64,000 bases of DNA from Fasciola hepatica. Taxonomy: Eukaryota; Platyhelminthes; Trematoda; Plagiorchiida; Fasciolidae. The stretch covers positions 22,932,501 to 22,996,500 of the forward strand of contig CANUEZ040000024.1 in NCBI GenBank assembly GCA_948099385.1. The letters are read 5' to 3'. Position 1 is the stretch's first letter. The number at the start of each line of letters is the position of its first letter. Shown in pieces: positions 12,741 through 25,640 of this stretch. The notes beneath the pieces were generated by a model. It saw only the letters and a program-made list of their open reading frames with translations. It made no database searches and had not been told where the DNA came from. Made by a program: the position numbers and the translations under genes.

Positions 12741-15700
12741 TCTTTGATGATTGCACTTCCCTGACTGTGCGGGATTTTCCGAACTTGTATGCATTTCTTA
12801 AACAATTCCCGTTCACACCAGTTACTCACATAATTTTACTTGAATATCCGGTCTTCTAACCCGATCAGTTGGTAAGAGCAAACGGAATGCTAGCATCTCG
12901 CAGTTTTTGTCTAGTTACAATATACGTCCTATTTCCTACATTCCGGAAAAAGGCACACCAACAGTCGAACGAGGCGATTTTGATTGTTCTCTTACAACCG
13001 AATGTGATCACAAAAGAGGTAATGACATGAAAATAGACAGTACGACAGATGGATAACTTTAACTGGCGTATATTTGTTAGAACAGACAAAGCGTCCTCAT
13101 AGGCTGTGTCATATTTAGTCCAATGTACAAAGCCAGCGGTCCGTGGTGAGGAACTTTGTTTGCTTGGTAAAGACCAGCACTAGTCACCTGAAGAACCGTT
13201 CTCCTCCCCCGCACGCCTCCATAAAACCTAGATGAATCTGCAAAAAAATAAAACAGAAGCTTCCCACGAACAATATGAGAGTGTGGCCAGATGGAATGAT
13301 CTATCAAATTATACTATTGTATCATGCATTGCATTATTCAGCAAATAACTCTTACCCTAGTGTATGTCACACTCCACAGCTAGACGAAACTAGAAAACCG
13401 CGTCTTATATAGTCACCTAATCAGACATCACTGGAAAGCGCGCTTGACCGTTTTGTCGAAAATCTGCCGCCGCTGTCGAAACTGAACGCTATGCTTGTAC
13501 GAATATTCACTATCGCGAACGCGAATTACCGAATCTGTTCATACCTTAACTAATTATTGACAGCATGGTGTCAAAGTTGATTGACTCGTCGAGAGCACCA
13601 CCTACTGGTTTGTAGGCACCGACGACTTTATAGGACCACTACGGTCTGGTAGGAACACCGAAATAAAACACAGTGAGGTCATTTTCAGCGTACTGATTAG
13701 TCAAGGTAAGTCATTAGACCGAAAAATGGGTTCCAATAGATTGCAGTCAACCAGATATTCGCTAAGCATATTGTGAAATGGGTCTCGTTGTTATTCCTCG
13801 TCTGATAGTGCAGGTAGTGAAAGGAAGATGGACGCGGTATCCACCCCATGGCGTGACCGAACGAGTGAAAGCGGGCTTATAACTATGAAGGTTGTTTTTT
13901 GCACGAGAAACGTAGACGACTGGTGAAAAACGGGGTGAATATCGCCAGTTCAGTGTTCTTGGCTAACAAGACGAAGAACGACAGCCACAGACCGGTCAAC
14001 TGTTCAAGATACAGCACAAGATGAGTCGCGGAGACTTACAGGAATCTGCGCAACAGGAGAGTATAGAATGCAAGCGATGAGGTGGTACTCACAAGAGCAA
14101 GTGGTATATTAGCGGCCGACCGTGGAACAGCCTTGATGGGGCATCCTAAAGACACAGCTAACACCAAACTTGGTGTATGCATGCGACCGATATAGTGTTA
14201 CTTCTGAGGAGATTTTTTCTCGTGTGTCTGAGACTGATTCAGATTGCTTGACATAGGACGCACGGTATCACATACCTCCGAAAGAGATCGGTTACAATTC
14301 ATCTTCAGTGAAATTCCAGTTCGTTTGTCCTAATTAGCTCTACGAATATGGATCCACAAATAGCACAGCCATGTCAGGGTGCTTTAAACGGTTTTTTTTT
14401 CAATTCAATTTGAGTATGTCATTGTCCAGTGTGGATCAACTATTTTTACACAACCGAGCTCTTTTGTTCCGAGAGAATTAGGTTTCATACTGACACATTA
14501 AATATTTAGCCCAGTATTTTGTTTACAATCAGAAAGGAACGTGGAGAACCCTGTGGTATTCTCTGAATCACATTTCATAAATGGACCGAACAGACGTCTT
14601 GTTTGTAATTCACTTATTCTGTGCTAATCATTTTTCTCTTTAGGTCGAAAATGTACGGATGAAGGGACCTTCACATCCACATACACACACAAAATGTATG
14701 CAGTAGTGATTTTGTCAGGAATTCCCCTTATTTGTCTGCGGACCGCTAAACGCATACAGCATACATCTGAAAATTGGTCTAAAGGAACGGGCCCCAGGTG
14801 ACTGACGGAGAATGTTGTATGACTTCGAGGTGGGGGCGGAAAAAACTGAATTTCAAAATAGCTCAAAATGGGTAGAGAGCATGGGAACTCAGAAGTTAGG
14901 CTACGGTCTTCAATAGAAACGACGGAAGCTTACCCCGCCAGATGACGCAATCACTAGCCTAATCCTAGATGAAGACGAATCGCGGAGTAACTGGAAGAGA
15001 AAACAGGTCCAACCCCCCATAGGGAAAGATTATTTCTCAAACCGCACTCAGAATTTGTGCTAAGCAGAGTTCAAGTGTTGTCTCGTCAGACTATCTATGA
15101 ATCACAGGTCACGACGCTCGGCTGATGAAACAGCACAGAATCAATATTAACCCTGACCGATGAACCTGGCTGTGTTACAAACATTGCTTTAGGTTCATGG
15201 AATTCACACACTTGCTAGGTGGAGACACCAAGCGACACGAAGAGGTGTACTGATCGGTGGAATGCTCCCCTGCGTTTTAATTTCCCTTTCATCTACCCTA
15301 TTTCTAATCTGTACTTTTCTTTGTCTTATCTACTCATTCTCTATGCCCCAATTTGTCATTCTAGTCTGGGTTATGCTAAGATAACAAGCGAAACAAGGAC
15401 ACTCAAATGTAGCCGCAGTAGTTGACAGACTTGGGACTACCAAACACGACTGAGTTGTCTTCTCTGTTCTCGCGGAATGTCATCTATGTGCCAAAGGAAA
15501 TATTCTATGCCTTTCGCATTTGATCGACGTTCGAGTTAGCATGCGAACATCAGTGCGCATCTTCACAAAACCGACGTGTTCACATCAACTGCGTTGAAAA
15601 ATGGATTCAGATCGAACAGAAGACCCAATACTAAAAACAACTTGTATGTACTGATCAAAAGTCGAAAACAAAAACACAAGGATGAGGAGAAAGAGGGAAT

Positions 15701-16004
15701 GATAGAGCACAGCCATGGTGAAACGCGTTTTTGAGCGGGGAGGAATGCGTGCCAATGGCCGTCTGAATTATCAACACATCGTCTTGCAGTCTGTTTATGC
15801 ATACTAATTTATGTATGCAAATTAAAATATAATAAAATATGCATATGTACAAAGGAAGATAATACAAAAGAAAAATGGTGAACTAGTTTGAATGAGGCAC
15901 TGGTGGTGGTGGGGGGGGGGAAGAAATCCCAAACCGGATTGAGCTAAGTTCGTTTGATGAGGTGGAACGGAATGCATTGGCAGCGATGGCTGCGCCAAAT
16001 CCCC
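12741..16004. other. No gene recognised; 3' side of the zinc-finger gene
   Basis: Short frames only. A G-run at about 15908-15920 follows three TGG repeats. The right end should hold the 3' untranslated region of the minus-strand zinc-finger gene. I see no convincing minus-strand AATAAA close to the stop codon; the nearest weak candidate is an ATTAAA near 15277. Confidence 0.45.
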
Positions 16005-17495
16005 TCATCGCGCTTCCCCCTCTGTCACTTGTTTTGGTGAGGTTTGAATGGTCGGTTCAGCCTCTTCGATCGGGCCAATTCCATTTACCGGTGACTGAGG
16101 AGCATGTTTAGGTTCATCCGGAGTTTGACACAACATCTGGACTTGTTCAACATCGTTACCTTCGGCTTGGAGCCGTTCCAAATATTCTAGACATTCAGCT
16201 GAACTCAACTTGACCGTCAGACTGAGTCGCGGATCACGGCCCGGATGGGACAGTTCTATATGACGTACCAGATGATCCTTGCGATAATAGGCCTTGTCAC
16301 ATACCTTACAAATGAACGGTTTGAACCCCACATGACGGAGACTGTGTCGCTGCAGATTGGACCGCTGAGTAAACTGTGCGTCGCAAATTGTGCAGCGAAA
16401 ACATCGATGCACTGCAAACGTGTGCGCGCACAACAAACTGAGTGAGGAAAAGTCCCGACGACACTGGTTGCATAGAAATGATTTGCCGAATCGACGATTG
16501 GACAAATCCGGTGTGGCAGTCGTCTGAATTGTTGTTGTGTTCGATCCAGTGTTCTTCCCTGTACTCGTCGTCGAATCGTTGGTTCGTATGAGAGATATCG
16601 GTTGGCTGAGTGCAGCAGAGGTCGGTAACATCGATGTAGCCGGGATAGTGGTCACAGTGATGGTCGGTTTTTCATGATTGAGGCGCGGCAAAATCGGGCG
16701 TGGTAGAGTAGAGAGAACAGTGACCGGTAAAGAGAACACACTAACTCGAGGAAGGATGGTGACCGCAGTAACGGGGAGGATCACGCTGTCCGAAATAGTT
16801 TTGGTTGTGAAGGGGACAATTTCGTTCGAGCTGCCAGTGGTGCTGGAAGTTTTGATGGTTGATGTGGAAATGATAGAATTAGAGGAGGCGAATGTGGATG
16901 TGACTGTCGTCGTCGAGGTCGTCACAAGTCGTGGTACTTTAACTTCTTCTATAACCATGGATCCCTGGATTTCAGTTGCCAATGTACCTTGCTGGGGGAT
17001 TTTGCAAGGACGACACAGTTTTCGTTTACGACGAGATACGGTTGGGTTCAAATCTGCGGACTCAGAAGACCCAGATAAGGCCATGAGATCACTAATGCCA
17101 GGCTTCAGTGGAATTTCCGGAGTGTTAGACAGCTTAGTGCAGTCAACGTAGCCGGAATCTGACAAGTCGGACACTTCATCCAGGCTGTTCGATTGCCCCG
17201 GACGCGGTTCCAGTTCCTCAGGATCCATGGATGTCCGGGAATCGATTTTCTCATAATTGCGGTTGACCATTAAACAATTCATCTTTTCGCGATCAGCCTG
17301 ATAGACCACAAGAGCTTTCAACTTCAATGACTTTGAGAATGGTGGGAGTACACGTTCAATAAGGACCCGGGACAGTTTCTCTTCGTCTAAGGAATGTTCT
17401 CGGTCAGTAGTGGAGGACAGAAGCGAAGAAGAATTCAATGGGGAAGTGGAGAACTCGCGCTCCGAAGAGTCGTTAAGCAGCGAATCCATTTTCAT
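16005..17495 (-). CDS. C2H2 zinc-finger protein, probable transcription factor (main exon)
   Basis: This 496-residue frame is the only convincing host gene in the window. Three C2H2 zinc fingers lie at residues 342-363, 368-388 and 396-417. The first is C-x2-C-x12-H-x4-H, the second is C-x2-C-x12-H-x3-H, and the third is C-x2-C-x12-H-x4-H. A TGEKP-like linker, VGFKPF, separates fingers two and three. A basic cluster, RRKRK at 155-159, may be a nuclear localisation signal. Residues 187-335 are rich in Ser and Thr and low in complexity; residues 30-85 look like an ordered N-terminal segment. The family binds DNA or RNA in the nucleus; the specific target is unknown and I do not recognise an orthologue. 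The ATG at 17495 is the first in frame after a strong 3' splice site, and the triplet before the exon is the TAG of that site. Two further ATGs follow closely. Upstream exons may exist. Confidence 0.85.
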   Translation of the reverse strand: MKMDSLLNDSSEREFSTSPLNSSSLLSSTTDREHSLDEEKLSRVLIERVLPPFSKSLKLKALVVYQADREKMNCLMVNRNYEKIDSRTSMDPEELEPRPGQSNSLDEVSDLSDSGYVDCTKLSNTPEIPLKPGISDLMALSGSSESADLNPTVSRRKRKLCRPCKIPQQGTLATEIQGSMVIEEVKVPRLVTTSTTTVTSTFASSNSIISTSTIKTSSTTGSSNEIVPFTTKTISDSVILPVTAVTILPRVSVFSLPVTVLSTLPRPILPRLNHEKPTITVTTIPATSMLPTSAALSQPISLIRTNDSTTSTGKNTGSNTTTIQTTATPDLSNRRFGKSFLCNQCRRDFSSLSLLCAHTFAVHRCFRCTICDAQFTQRSNLQRHSLRHVGFKPFICKVCDKAYYRKDHLVRHIELSHPGRDPRLSLTVKLSSAECLEYLERLQAEGNDVEQVQMLCQTPDEPKHAPQSPVNGIGPIEEAEPTIQTSPKQVTEGEAR

Positions 17496-17504
17496 CGGCG
17501 TGTT

Positions 17505-17525
17505 CTAAAGGTGAGAAGAAAGGAG
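17505..17525 (-). other. 3' splice acceptor upstream of the zinc-finger ATG
   Basis: Read on the minus strand, a pyrimidine-rich tract TTTCTTCTCACCTTTAG ends nine bases before the ATG. The exon would start at 17504. The AG at 17505-17506 belongs to an in-frame TAG, so the reading frame can extend further only through splicing. The intron is therefore either in the 5' untranslated region or follows an unseen upstream coding exon. Confidence 0.6.
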
Positions 17526-17989
17526 TTAGAGAATGTGCATTAGAACAAAGTAATATTCTTTTGATGTTATCTACCGTAATGTTTTCATATTTCTAGGCGG
17601 TATTCAAAACGCCGCACTGCAAAATTTAATGGGCAGATCAGGGTGACTAGAAGACAAATTAAGTGACGGATACAATACTGATATGTCTCAACTGGATTCC
17701 CAAGCTGATTTCCACATGCCAAACAGTTGTAGTCAATTTTCCAGAATGACCGCATCGTGACATATGTGCAGTGAAATGGATTGAGCGGTTCCCATCGGCG
17801 TAGTGTTAAGCGGGTAAAAGCTTCAGTTAATTGCTCTCTTCCATTTTTTACGAGATGTTTTCCCAGGTCTTCATTTTCCGTCCCAAAGAGGTAAAAGTTC
17901 GTAGTATACTTCCACTACTTTTATAGTACGGTAAATCCACTGGGCCACGACGCCCTTATTTTTGTTGTACACTATACACAGTCATGTGC
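17526..17989. other. Probable intron of the zinc-finger gene
   Basis: Non-coding on both strands. If the acceptor at 17505 is used, this belongs to the intron. I could not place the donor site. Confidence 0.35.
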
Positions 17990-18155
17990 ATGATCGGTGA
18001 TGTTCAAACGGTTATCATCGTAGACTTTGGACAAATACGGCCCGGGTTCGATTCCCGCCACCGTCAGTCACTTCCCCACTGGCAGCCTCTGACTGACCGT
18101 GGTTCAGTTCCAAAAATAACATACTTGGTAGTATGATAAATAAAGAAATAAACAG
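17990..18155 (+). mobile_element. tRNA-derived SINE
   Basis: It matches the SINE copies at 55270-55435 and 60534-60696. It has GGTTATCATCGTAGACTTTGG, a near-perfect pol III B box GGTTCGATTCCCGCC at about 18044, a middle CAGTCACTTCCCCACTGGCAG block, and a 3' end reading ACTTGGTAGTATGATAAATA followed by A-rich sequence. The A-box region is more degenerate than in the 60.5-kb copy. Confidence 0.7.
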
Positions 18156-19359
18156 AATATTTACTTACTTAAGTATCGAGGATATAGTGCAGAACAGAAA
18201 TACTGAAATCCGACTGCTTAACTGGCTCTCGCCGCGCGAATGTAGCAATTAGACTAATTTTGCTGCACGGTTTGAAAACTTGGACGTTCAGAACGAGTCA
18301 TGAAGGCTATTTCAGTCTACTTGAAGCAGTGATATCGGGCTTACGGGACTGGATAGTCTCAGTAGATCAAAAGACAAAGCGTCGGGTTTCAATATGTTGC
18401 AGTAATGAAGCACATCGTTCGTTAGACCACGTTGGCATGCTGCGTCCGACATGACCATTAGTGCGTGGGAAACATAAAAGGGTGTCTAGTCTAGGATGAC
18501 AGGAAATTTTCAGAACGTTGACCAATAGACTTGGTGAGTTAAAACGTACTAAACATTTTGGATGGGATCCATGAAATTCGCCTCCTTAGCGGCTGAGAAC
18601 GATAAGCTATGGGGCCAAGTGCCCTAAATACTGGCACAGCAATGATCACAATTTCTTGCCTTGCATCCCTTTTTAGCATCGCAGGTAATTTACTCCATTG
18701 TTTTTATTTTTGTTCAGATCTTGGCCATAAAGCGAAGCTAATCAAGTGAGCCGTAGATTTCTTTTACGAGTTGTCGGGAGATTGTATCACAGTACGTACG
18801 ACGACAATGTGAACCGAACTCAAACGATGACAGCTATTCGGGGCCCAGTAAAACGACTCAGTTAAATTCACTTTGCTTCAACAAATATTCCTTGTTTCAG
18901 TATTGTACATTCGGATGGTGGTGTTTCATTTCTAATAAGTGATCATCAATGACACTGAAATGGCTAACAAGGCAGACCCGAAAGTTGACTCTTCAGGGAC
19001 TTGTACTTGTTGCGTTAGGCCTTCAAGTCCAAATCGATTTACCACCAACTAGCGATCAGATTTTCAACACCTGGATTCAGGTCAGCATAGAATAAAATGA
19101 CAAACAGTTCGACATAAATTTCAATTCCTATTATTCTAATAATTTTTTTTTATACTTTTCCAGTTCAGCCGTTATTTCGTTATTTTTCATACATTTTGTC
19201 CAATTACGGATGCCGATGAGTCTACGACTTTGCTGATTTCAGCGGTGGCGAAAATAAGTTTTCAAAATCAAACGACCGGTCGGTCGGATCGAGAAGTAAA
19301 CAGCCCCAATTATCATGCGTTTGTTATGATTATCGAATGTGTATTGGTTTCACTCAGGT

Positions 19360-19360
<1 letters not shown>
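18156..19360. other. No gene recognised
   Basis: Only short unremarkable frames on both strands. Confidence 0.45.
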
Positions 19361-19437
<77 letters not shown>

Positions 19438-19457
19438 ACCACCACCACCACCACCAC
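19361..19457 (+). repeat. Compound microsatellite (TC)n-(CA)n-(CAC)n
   Basis: TC repeats at 19361-19380 run into CA repeats to about 19436 and then CAC repeats to about 19457. Poly-His and poly-Val open frames across it are artefacts. Confidence 0.95.
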
Positions 19458-20520
19458 GACACAGAGAGAGAAACATCCAGCACACACACACACATCCAAC
19501 ACGGACCCGTGCGCCGGTGACACGATGCGGCCAGGATGGGTAGGATGTAAGCCCCACAACAGATGTCTGAATAGACGAACCGATCGATTAGCCGATCAAT
19601 GATTTTGAGGCTATGTGCCAAGTTCCAACTACTCCCCAAAACGAGCCTGTGCGGTGCACAATTCTAATAAGACTGGGCGTGGCGTCAACAGCTAGCCAAC
19701 AGCGGGCGAGCGTGTGCTTCAGCGTGCCCTATGTGCAAACACGCTTTTACCACAATCTTGCGCGCATGCATGTGCGAACGTGCTTACGTGTTCGTCTATC
19801 GATCTCGTTGCTCTCTGCTGGATGGATGGACCCATCACTCTGTGCGTCGATCGATTGTAAGTAAGTCTCGGCAAACGCATAAACACGGATATCCATACGC
19901 ATGCACGCATACGCACACGCATCAGTTAGACCTGCCGATGTAGGCTGACCCGTTCTCTCAAGCACACACACTTAGATGGGTTATGGGCCTGCATTACGTT
20001 GATCGATTGAATGTAGTCGGAAACGAGCTGGTCAATCGTCTGAGTGCGCGCACAAGGGCCCGAGTATCAATGCGCCAATACGAATAATGGTTGGGTTAGG
20101 CACAAGGAGGGCAGCTACGACGGACGAAGCCGGGAAAGATGAAGGAACGTAACACCTGGACAACCATAGGGATACAATGTGGCGGGTGTTTAAACGCCGT
20201 ACCCGGGTTACTATCTTGGTTCGGTGCACACGCGCTCTCGCTCAAACGTTAAAGTGAATGGTCGAAACAAATTACTGTTTAAAGTCGTTCAAAATTTTCG
20301 GGACGATTGGAATACCAACTCGGTTACGGTTCATAAAGTACCGCGGATTGTACTGTCTGAAAACGTCCCGATCCATATGACAGTTTAGTAAAGTTTGTCC
20401 TCCGCGATCAGTGTGAAGCAGTGTAGTACTCTGAGTATTTCCGATCTGCTGTTAAACGTACATGAGCTAGCTGCGAGACAACTCATCCAACCAGACTTCA
20501 CCCATCAAACATATATGTAC

Positions 20521-20524
<4 letters not shown>
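19458..20524. other. No gene recognised; simple-sequence-rich
   Basis: Several short alternating purine-pyrimidine stretches occur, such as CATACGCATGCACGCATACG near 19900, plus repeated CGATCGAT-type words. No coding or RNA feature is supported. Confidence 0.45.

Positions 20525-20580
<56 letters not shown>
20525..20580. repeat. (AT)n microsatellite, 56 bp
   Basis: Uninterrupted AT dinucleotides. The length in the genome may differ from the assembly. Confidence 0.95.
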
Positions 20581-20582
<2 letters not shown>

Positions 20583-23500
20583 CACAGAAAACCTCAGAAC
20601 AAGACCCGAGACGCTGTTCTACATCAAGCTACAAAAGATCGACGCAAACGGCAAACCAAACACCAGCCTGTCTCGGACTGTCATGTGAACACTGGACAAT
20701 TCGGCGGATTCGGCCTTGGTTCAGAGTTTTCAGTCAGGGAGAATCAGGTACTCTTGGGGATCATATGAGGCTTTCTACTGGTCAGTCAACTCACGTAACC
20801 AGAGTTGTCAAACGTATTATTCCTTCGAAGCTCTACTGTTAAGAAATAAGGCGATTCTAATATGGTATGGCAAATGCTAAACACGTATTTCAACCATAAA
20901 TATTTGAATGCGGTCAGAAGACTCTCCAAGTGATGGTCGAAAAAATGTGTGCAGCCAGAATGGTGTTCGCAAGTGTTCATTACACATAGTGTCAAAGCCT
21001 CATGTCATGGTACTCATCAATGGAATCTGGACAGCCTTCTTCTCATTCCCCAGTTTGCTTTCGTTCGACTCATGAAAGTATGTGTGTGTACTGTTTTCCA
21101 CTAGCAACGAGACCTCCATACCGAGTTTATGTGCTATTGCTTCCGCTTCAAGAAATTCCCCCGAACGTCAGCTACTTCCTCATTCCATTTCGTATTCTCT
21201 TTACTCACAGTTCTAAATCACCATGCTGGCCTCACACTGGCAGCAAGAATGTCTTTCTGTTCAAGTCCCAGAGGGTTATTTACGCCTATGAATCTTACTT
21301 GATTGTGGAAAACCGATAAGGTGCACGTGTTTTGGAAGGAATTTCATTCTTTCCTATTTCCTTTCTCGATCAAATTCAGGCTGCTCCTTTCAGCATCGGC
21401 CCAATCATTATTTCTTGGTTGCGCGTACTATACCACCACTCATTTGGCGCTTCGTTGTTAGGGGTTACTTCACTTACTTCCTATGTCTCCTTACAACTCC
21501 TACACTACACGAGTTCGCTCATTGCAAAGTGCTACTTTAAAACTACATTCTTCTCAAGAACTGCTACAGTGTGAAACCTTTGTCTTTTTTCCAGTTACGC
21601 TTATCGACAATTTCTTCTTCTCCTCGAGCCTTCCCATCTGGTTGTTATGACCCTACTCCGAGCAACATCCTTCCTGATGGAAGGGGGTCTACGGAGTTTC
21701 ACATTACTCACGTGGAAAAAACGAGTTACATTATTATTATTATTATTATTATGGATGACTATGTGTGTGTGTGTGTGTGCTAACGAATTGGACGCGGGGA
21801 TTCTCCTCTCTGTATTTTTGGCTCATCATACCACAGACATTACGGGGTTGACATGGGATGACACTGCTTGCTGATCACATAAATGACCAACTTTCAGAGC
21901 TGAACTGAACCACTGGCACCGTGCATGCTCTATTCCGGATTGCAGAATCGATTACAACACAATAAGTCTGCCGCTAACTTCAAACCGCACGTCCCCGAGA
22001 GACGGAAACAGACTTGGGACTAAGATAATTGGATGGAAAACAGTATGCATTTGAGAAGGAACAAATCACGATAATCTGGCACCACGAAAATCCGGAATGA
22101 TATGCAATTACTGTGACGTCAAAAGGATTGTGAACTGAAGTCTGGAAGCCAACGGTCACTTTCAAGTAGGCACGATCTAGAAGCATTTCCAATAACCAAC
22201 TGAGGGAGAGAACATCAGATAACTCTGATCCTGAGAACAAATTTCTGTACCACATTATACCGAACCAGGGAAACACTGTCTGTGTGCATCTAGCAAGCAA
22301 GCGATCATGGGATCCGAAATCGGGTGATATTTAAAAATCGGGCGACGGATAGTCCGTTGAATATCTTTGCCACAACAGCCACTGACCCCGCGCAATTCAA
22401 TAATGATGCTTGATTAAGAAATAGATTGACTGCATGCAGATAGCTGCTCCCGGACAGAAGTAATCACTCTAAGCCACCTACCCATTGTCTACTATTTTGT
22501 GCGCTATTTGCGCTTCCTGGGTATGCCTAGAAGTAGCGACGTGGTGGTTAGACTATGACTTAACGTAGGGGTATGAAGAAGTTCACGTCAGCACGGGTTG
22601 CAGTAGATGCGTCCCGACTCCCCGGTTGGGGCTCAACGGATGAAGACTGTCATCGGTTAGATACGTTGCGGGATTAGTCTCAGAACCGAAGCCAAGGGCA
22701 TGACTGCGTGCAATATGCCTGGGAAACTCTCGGGGCTCACAAATAAAGAACAAAACATCCAAAGAATTACGAAAATGCTCGCGGCGAAACAGTAAAAAAA
22801 CCGCTTTCTATTCGCTCTCACTCCTAGTTATCCGCGTCTGTATTTGCCTGATTCGAGGCTCAGTGTATAATACAATATATAGCACTTGTATGTGTATTGC
22901 ATTGAATTATCACGAGGTTTTTTCACCACGGACTATTTTCCGATTGCACGGAGTTCGCAGACATGCAGGCGATAGGTGGCAGAGGAAATCGAGTGATCGT
23001 AGACTGAAGTTCAAAGTCACTTCGTTACGAATCAACCCGACCCAAACCGATGATAGTAGAGTGGTATAGAAAGCAGACTGCTTTGGTTCAAACTCCATCT
23101 CCACCGATCAGCTATGGTGGCAGACAGCTCCGGCTCACAATTAGGCCTGGTTTGTTCTGCAGCTTTGTGTCATTTCATTCCCAATTTTGAGGCAAAAGCC
23201 GCTTATTATGCCTTGTGGCTTTCGCTGGGGTACGGTCCTTCCGCTGAACTCAAGAAAGTACTAGACAGGAACAAGCGTTCAGCTGTCAAGCCCTTTGTCT
23301 ACTGAGACATGCCAACCAGTACGTCATTAGCACCAGGTCCTAACGATTGGCTGGACCTCACAAGCCAATCGAATAGGACCACAAATACTCGACAACCAAT
23401 GCCGGGTGGCCGGTGTCGTCAAGCCTATCACGTGTCACTGTACTGTCGAATTCGCACTCGGCATCACATGTTTAGATTGTCAGATCCCGCGGTAACTGCT

Positions 23501-25139
23501 GCGATTGACACGGACGACAACCACCGGATAGTAATTGGGCGGTTCGATCAGCCCCCCGTGGATAACAAAAACACCACAACCGGCACATGCAATTACGCAA
23601 AGAGAAATGTCCTCGTACTTACAAGATACGCTATTAAAACTACCGTGGTGATGCACATCTCCGATAAAATGCATGCCTAGCGATGAGGGACGTGTGCATA
23701 GGGAATCAACATTGGATAGGTTTGAGAACAGAAGAGAATTAGTCAGATGACTAAGGAAAACGCCCTGCTGTTAAAAATAGTAATACGGCTGAGACCAGCA
23801 CATAAGCTTACCCAATGAATTCGCAAGGAGAGGCAGCTTGAAAATCCCGAGGGTCGATCGATTAGACTGACTGTGGTTGTCGTATTGTACGGGTATAATA
23901 TGTGTGAACGTGTGTAACCCAATCTCCAGCGTGCGTCAGATCATGCCTACGCAGGGCCACTGGATAGCTAGATGGATACTTGGATGGCTAATCCATTGAT
24001 TGCGGGTCGTTGTAGAGATAGACAAACCCACATAAGGGGTTGATGCGCATGTCAGTCAACCAATAGAAATGAAGACAGTACAGCGGCATTGCCCTGAGGT
24101 CAGATTGTGACTGTGTTCTCATTGGTTGGGTAGCGATAACCGGGAGGTTTGTACAACCAATCGCCACGTGGCTGTCTGTACACCCGGAGTTTTATGGTTG
24201 ATTGACCGCACCGTGACAATTGTGCCAGTCCAGTCTTGCTGGCACGTGCGTGTTTGTATCTCGTGGGCGAGCCTCTTGCATATGTGCAGGCACAGTGAAC
24301 ACAGTGCTAATAACGCACCCCTCTTGAGTCATCGCTGCCCTGTCACTTGCGTATTTAGGCACCTCGATCTTCTCGTTGGCGTTCCGTTGTCTGAACTCAC
24401 AACATTGGTATCTCATCCCCTTACTGAGGTAGCAACCATGAATTCCTTATCGAACGGAGCTTTTTACACCCCGTGTCATTTGTGGAATCTCACTTCGCTT
24501 GGTTGATTTGGTTTTCGATCTGCCCCATTACAATGAGCAGTGTGAGAAAATAACTGAGATTCACAAAGTGAACGATTCGCTTTCGGGAAATGATAAATGA
24601 ATCATTGGTATGCAACGCACACAACGAACGCCTGACTGCCAAAACGACAAACAATGAACTTAGTGAATCAAGTATGAGTGAACCCGACTTCAATGTAAAA
24701 GTAGTCAAGGTTTATTGCTTCAATTAAGGTGAACCAGTGAATCCGGAGTGTTTTCCATCTTATTACCAACTATAGGAACTAAATATTGTAATTTGAACGG
24801 AAGCGATAACACCATCCATGTACCTCGTTAGGTTCAATCACCACCGTGAGACAAGAATTTCAAACCCCCCTTGGTTTTTGCTCCCCCGAGCACCGATACT
24901 TCCTCCGTCTCCGACACGAAACTAGGGGATTCCTTTTTGATCCCTAACTCCGAATGACAGTTGACAGTCTTGTGCTGGAACAAACACGTGGACAACAATC
25001 GGAAAATCAGTGGCGACATTGTGGCAGATGCCCAAAGCCCCTTAGATTCAGGTTGCGACTGTTCTGCGTAAAGACCCCTCGACACGTCTTTCACAAAAGA
25101 CTGAATCACACCTTAATCAACAATACACCATTTTCGTTT
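20581..25139. other. No gene recognised
   Basis: Short frames of up to 126 codons (24126-24506, plus) show no recognisable domain. The segment 22530-22755 ends in AATAAAGAAC and has tRNA-like words, so it could be a degraded SINE, but the boxes do not fit well. Confidence 0.4.
21731..21779 (+). repeat. (TTA)n and (TG)n microsatellites
   Basis: TTA repeats span 21731-21752 and TG repeats span about 21762-21779, with nine bases between. Confidence 0.95.
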
Positions 25140-25640
25140 TGAGATAGTCACGATTTCAGCTGTCGACTTTGGCACTTGGGTATGTTCGGCTAGCAGGAAT
25201 CCTCTAAAGGTTCTTGAGTGGGTTGAGATCAGGGCTATTAGCTGGCCACACAGTAATCTTGGCGTCACAGAACAGTAACCAACCTTTATAAATGTATGTT
25301 GTGAATGGCTGCATTATCTTGCCGGGAAATAGCATCTAACTGGTGGTTTTCAGTCATCATGACTGCGTACAGTGGAATGTTGCATACCACGAAATGTTGC
25401 CAATACACTTGGCCAGTGGGTTGATAAAGCACCTTGAAACGTCACTGAGATTCTGTTGTTGATCCATAGACTAAAACATCTCTCATCTGTCCTCAAATAA
25501 GTATCAGTTCCGGGCATCTGACCCATCTTATCGACGGTAATTCGGTATTTTGGTTTAGCACAGAACTGCTTAGTTTCTCTCATAGCGAGAGTTTTTGGAA
25601 GAAGTATAAGTCCGTAAGTGCTAACAATCAAGAGAGTCTG
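25140..25640 (-). pseudogene. Tc1-like DNA transposon transposase, decayed
   Basis: Tc1 transposases cut and paste their element using a D-D-E triad. On the minus strand the first catalytic block reads TDERCFSLW, followed by ISVTFQGALSTHWPS. The second is RQDNAAIHN with Asp at 25316-25318, and the third is VWPANSPDLNPLKNL ending in a stop. The position of the third catalytic Glu is Lys (25213-25215). The distance from the second Asp is 34 codons plus one base, which fits the D34E spacing of Tc1 with a one-base indel. Stops and frame changes make it non-functional. The N-terminal DNA-binding region and terminal inverted repeats were not found. Confidence 0.75.

Noticed and set aside
16678..17151. 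157-codon plus-strand open frame opposite the zinc-finger gene
   Set aside because: It lies antisense to the Ser/Thr-rich low-complexity coding region, whose composition keeps the other strand open. It shows no domain and no start context.
19230..19639. Several frames with poly-His, poly-Thr or poly-Val
   Set aside because: They cross the TC/CA/CAC microsatellite and are produced by it.
22530..22755. Possible SINE
   Set aside because: The A-box word lacks the conserved A, no B box is found, and no second copy occurs in the window.
24126..24506. 126-codon plus-strand frame
   Set aside because: No known motif, no supporting splice or repeat evidence, and an overlapping frame on the other strand.
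24834..25142. Weak resemblance to a YqaJ-type nuclease (EQTRGQQSENQW)
   Set aside because: Only a dozen residues fit, in one frame, with no catalytic motif nearby; this could be chance.
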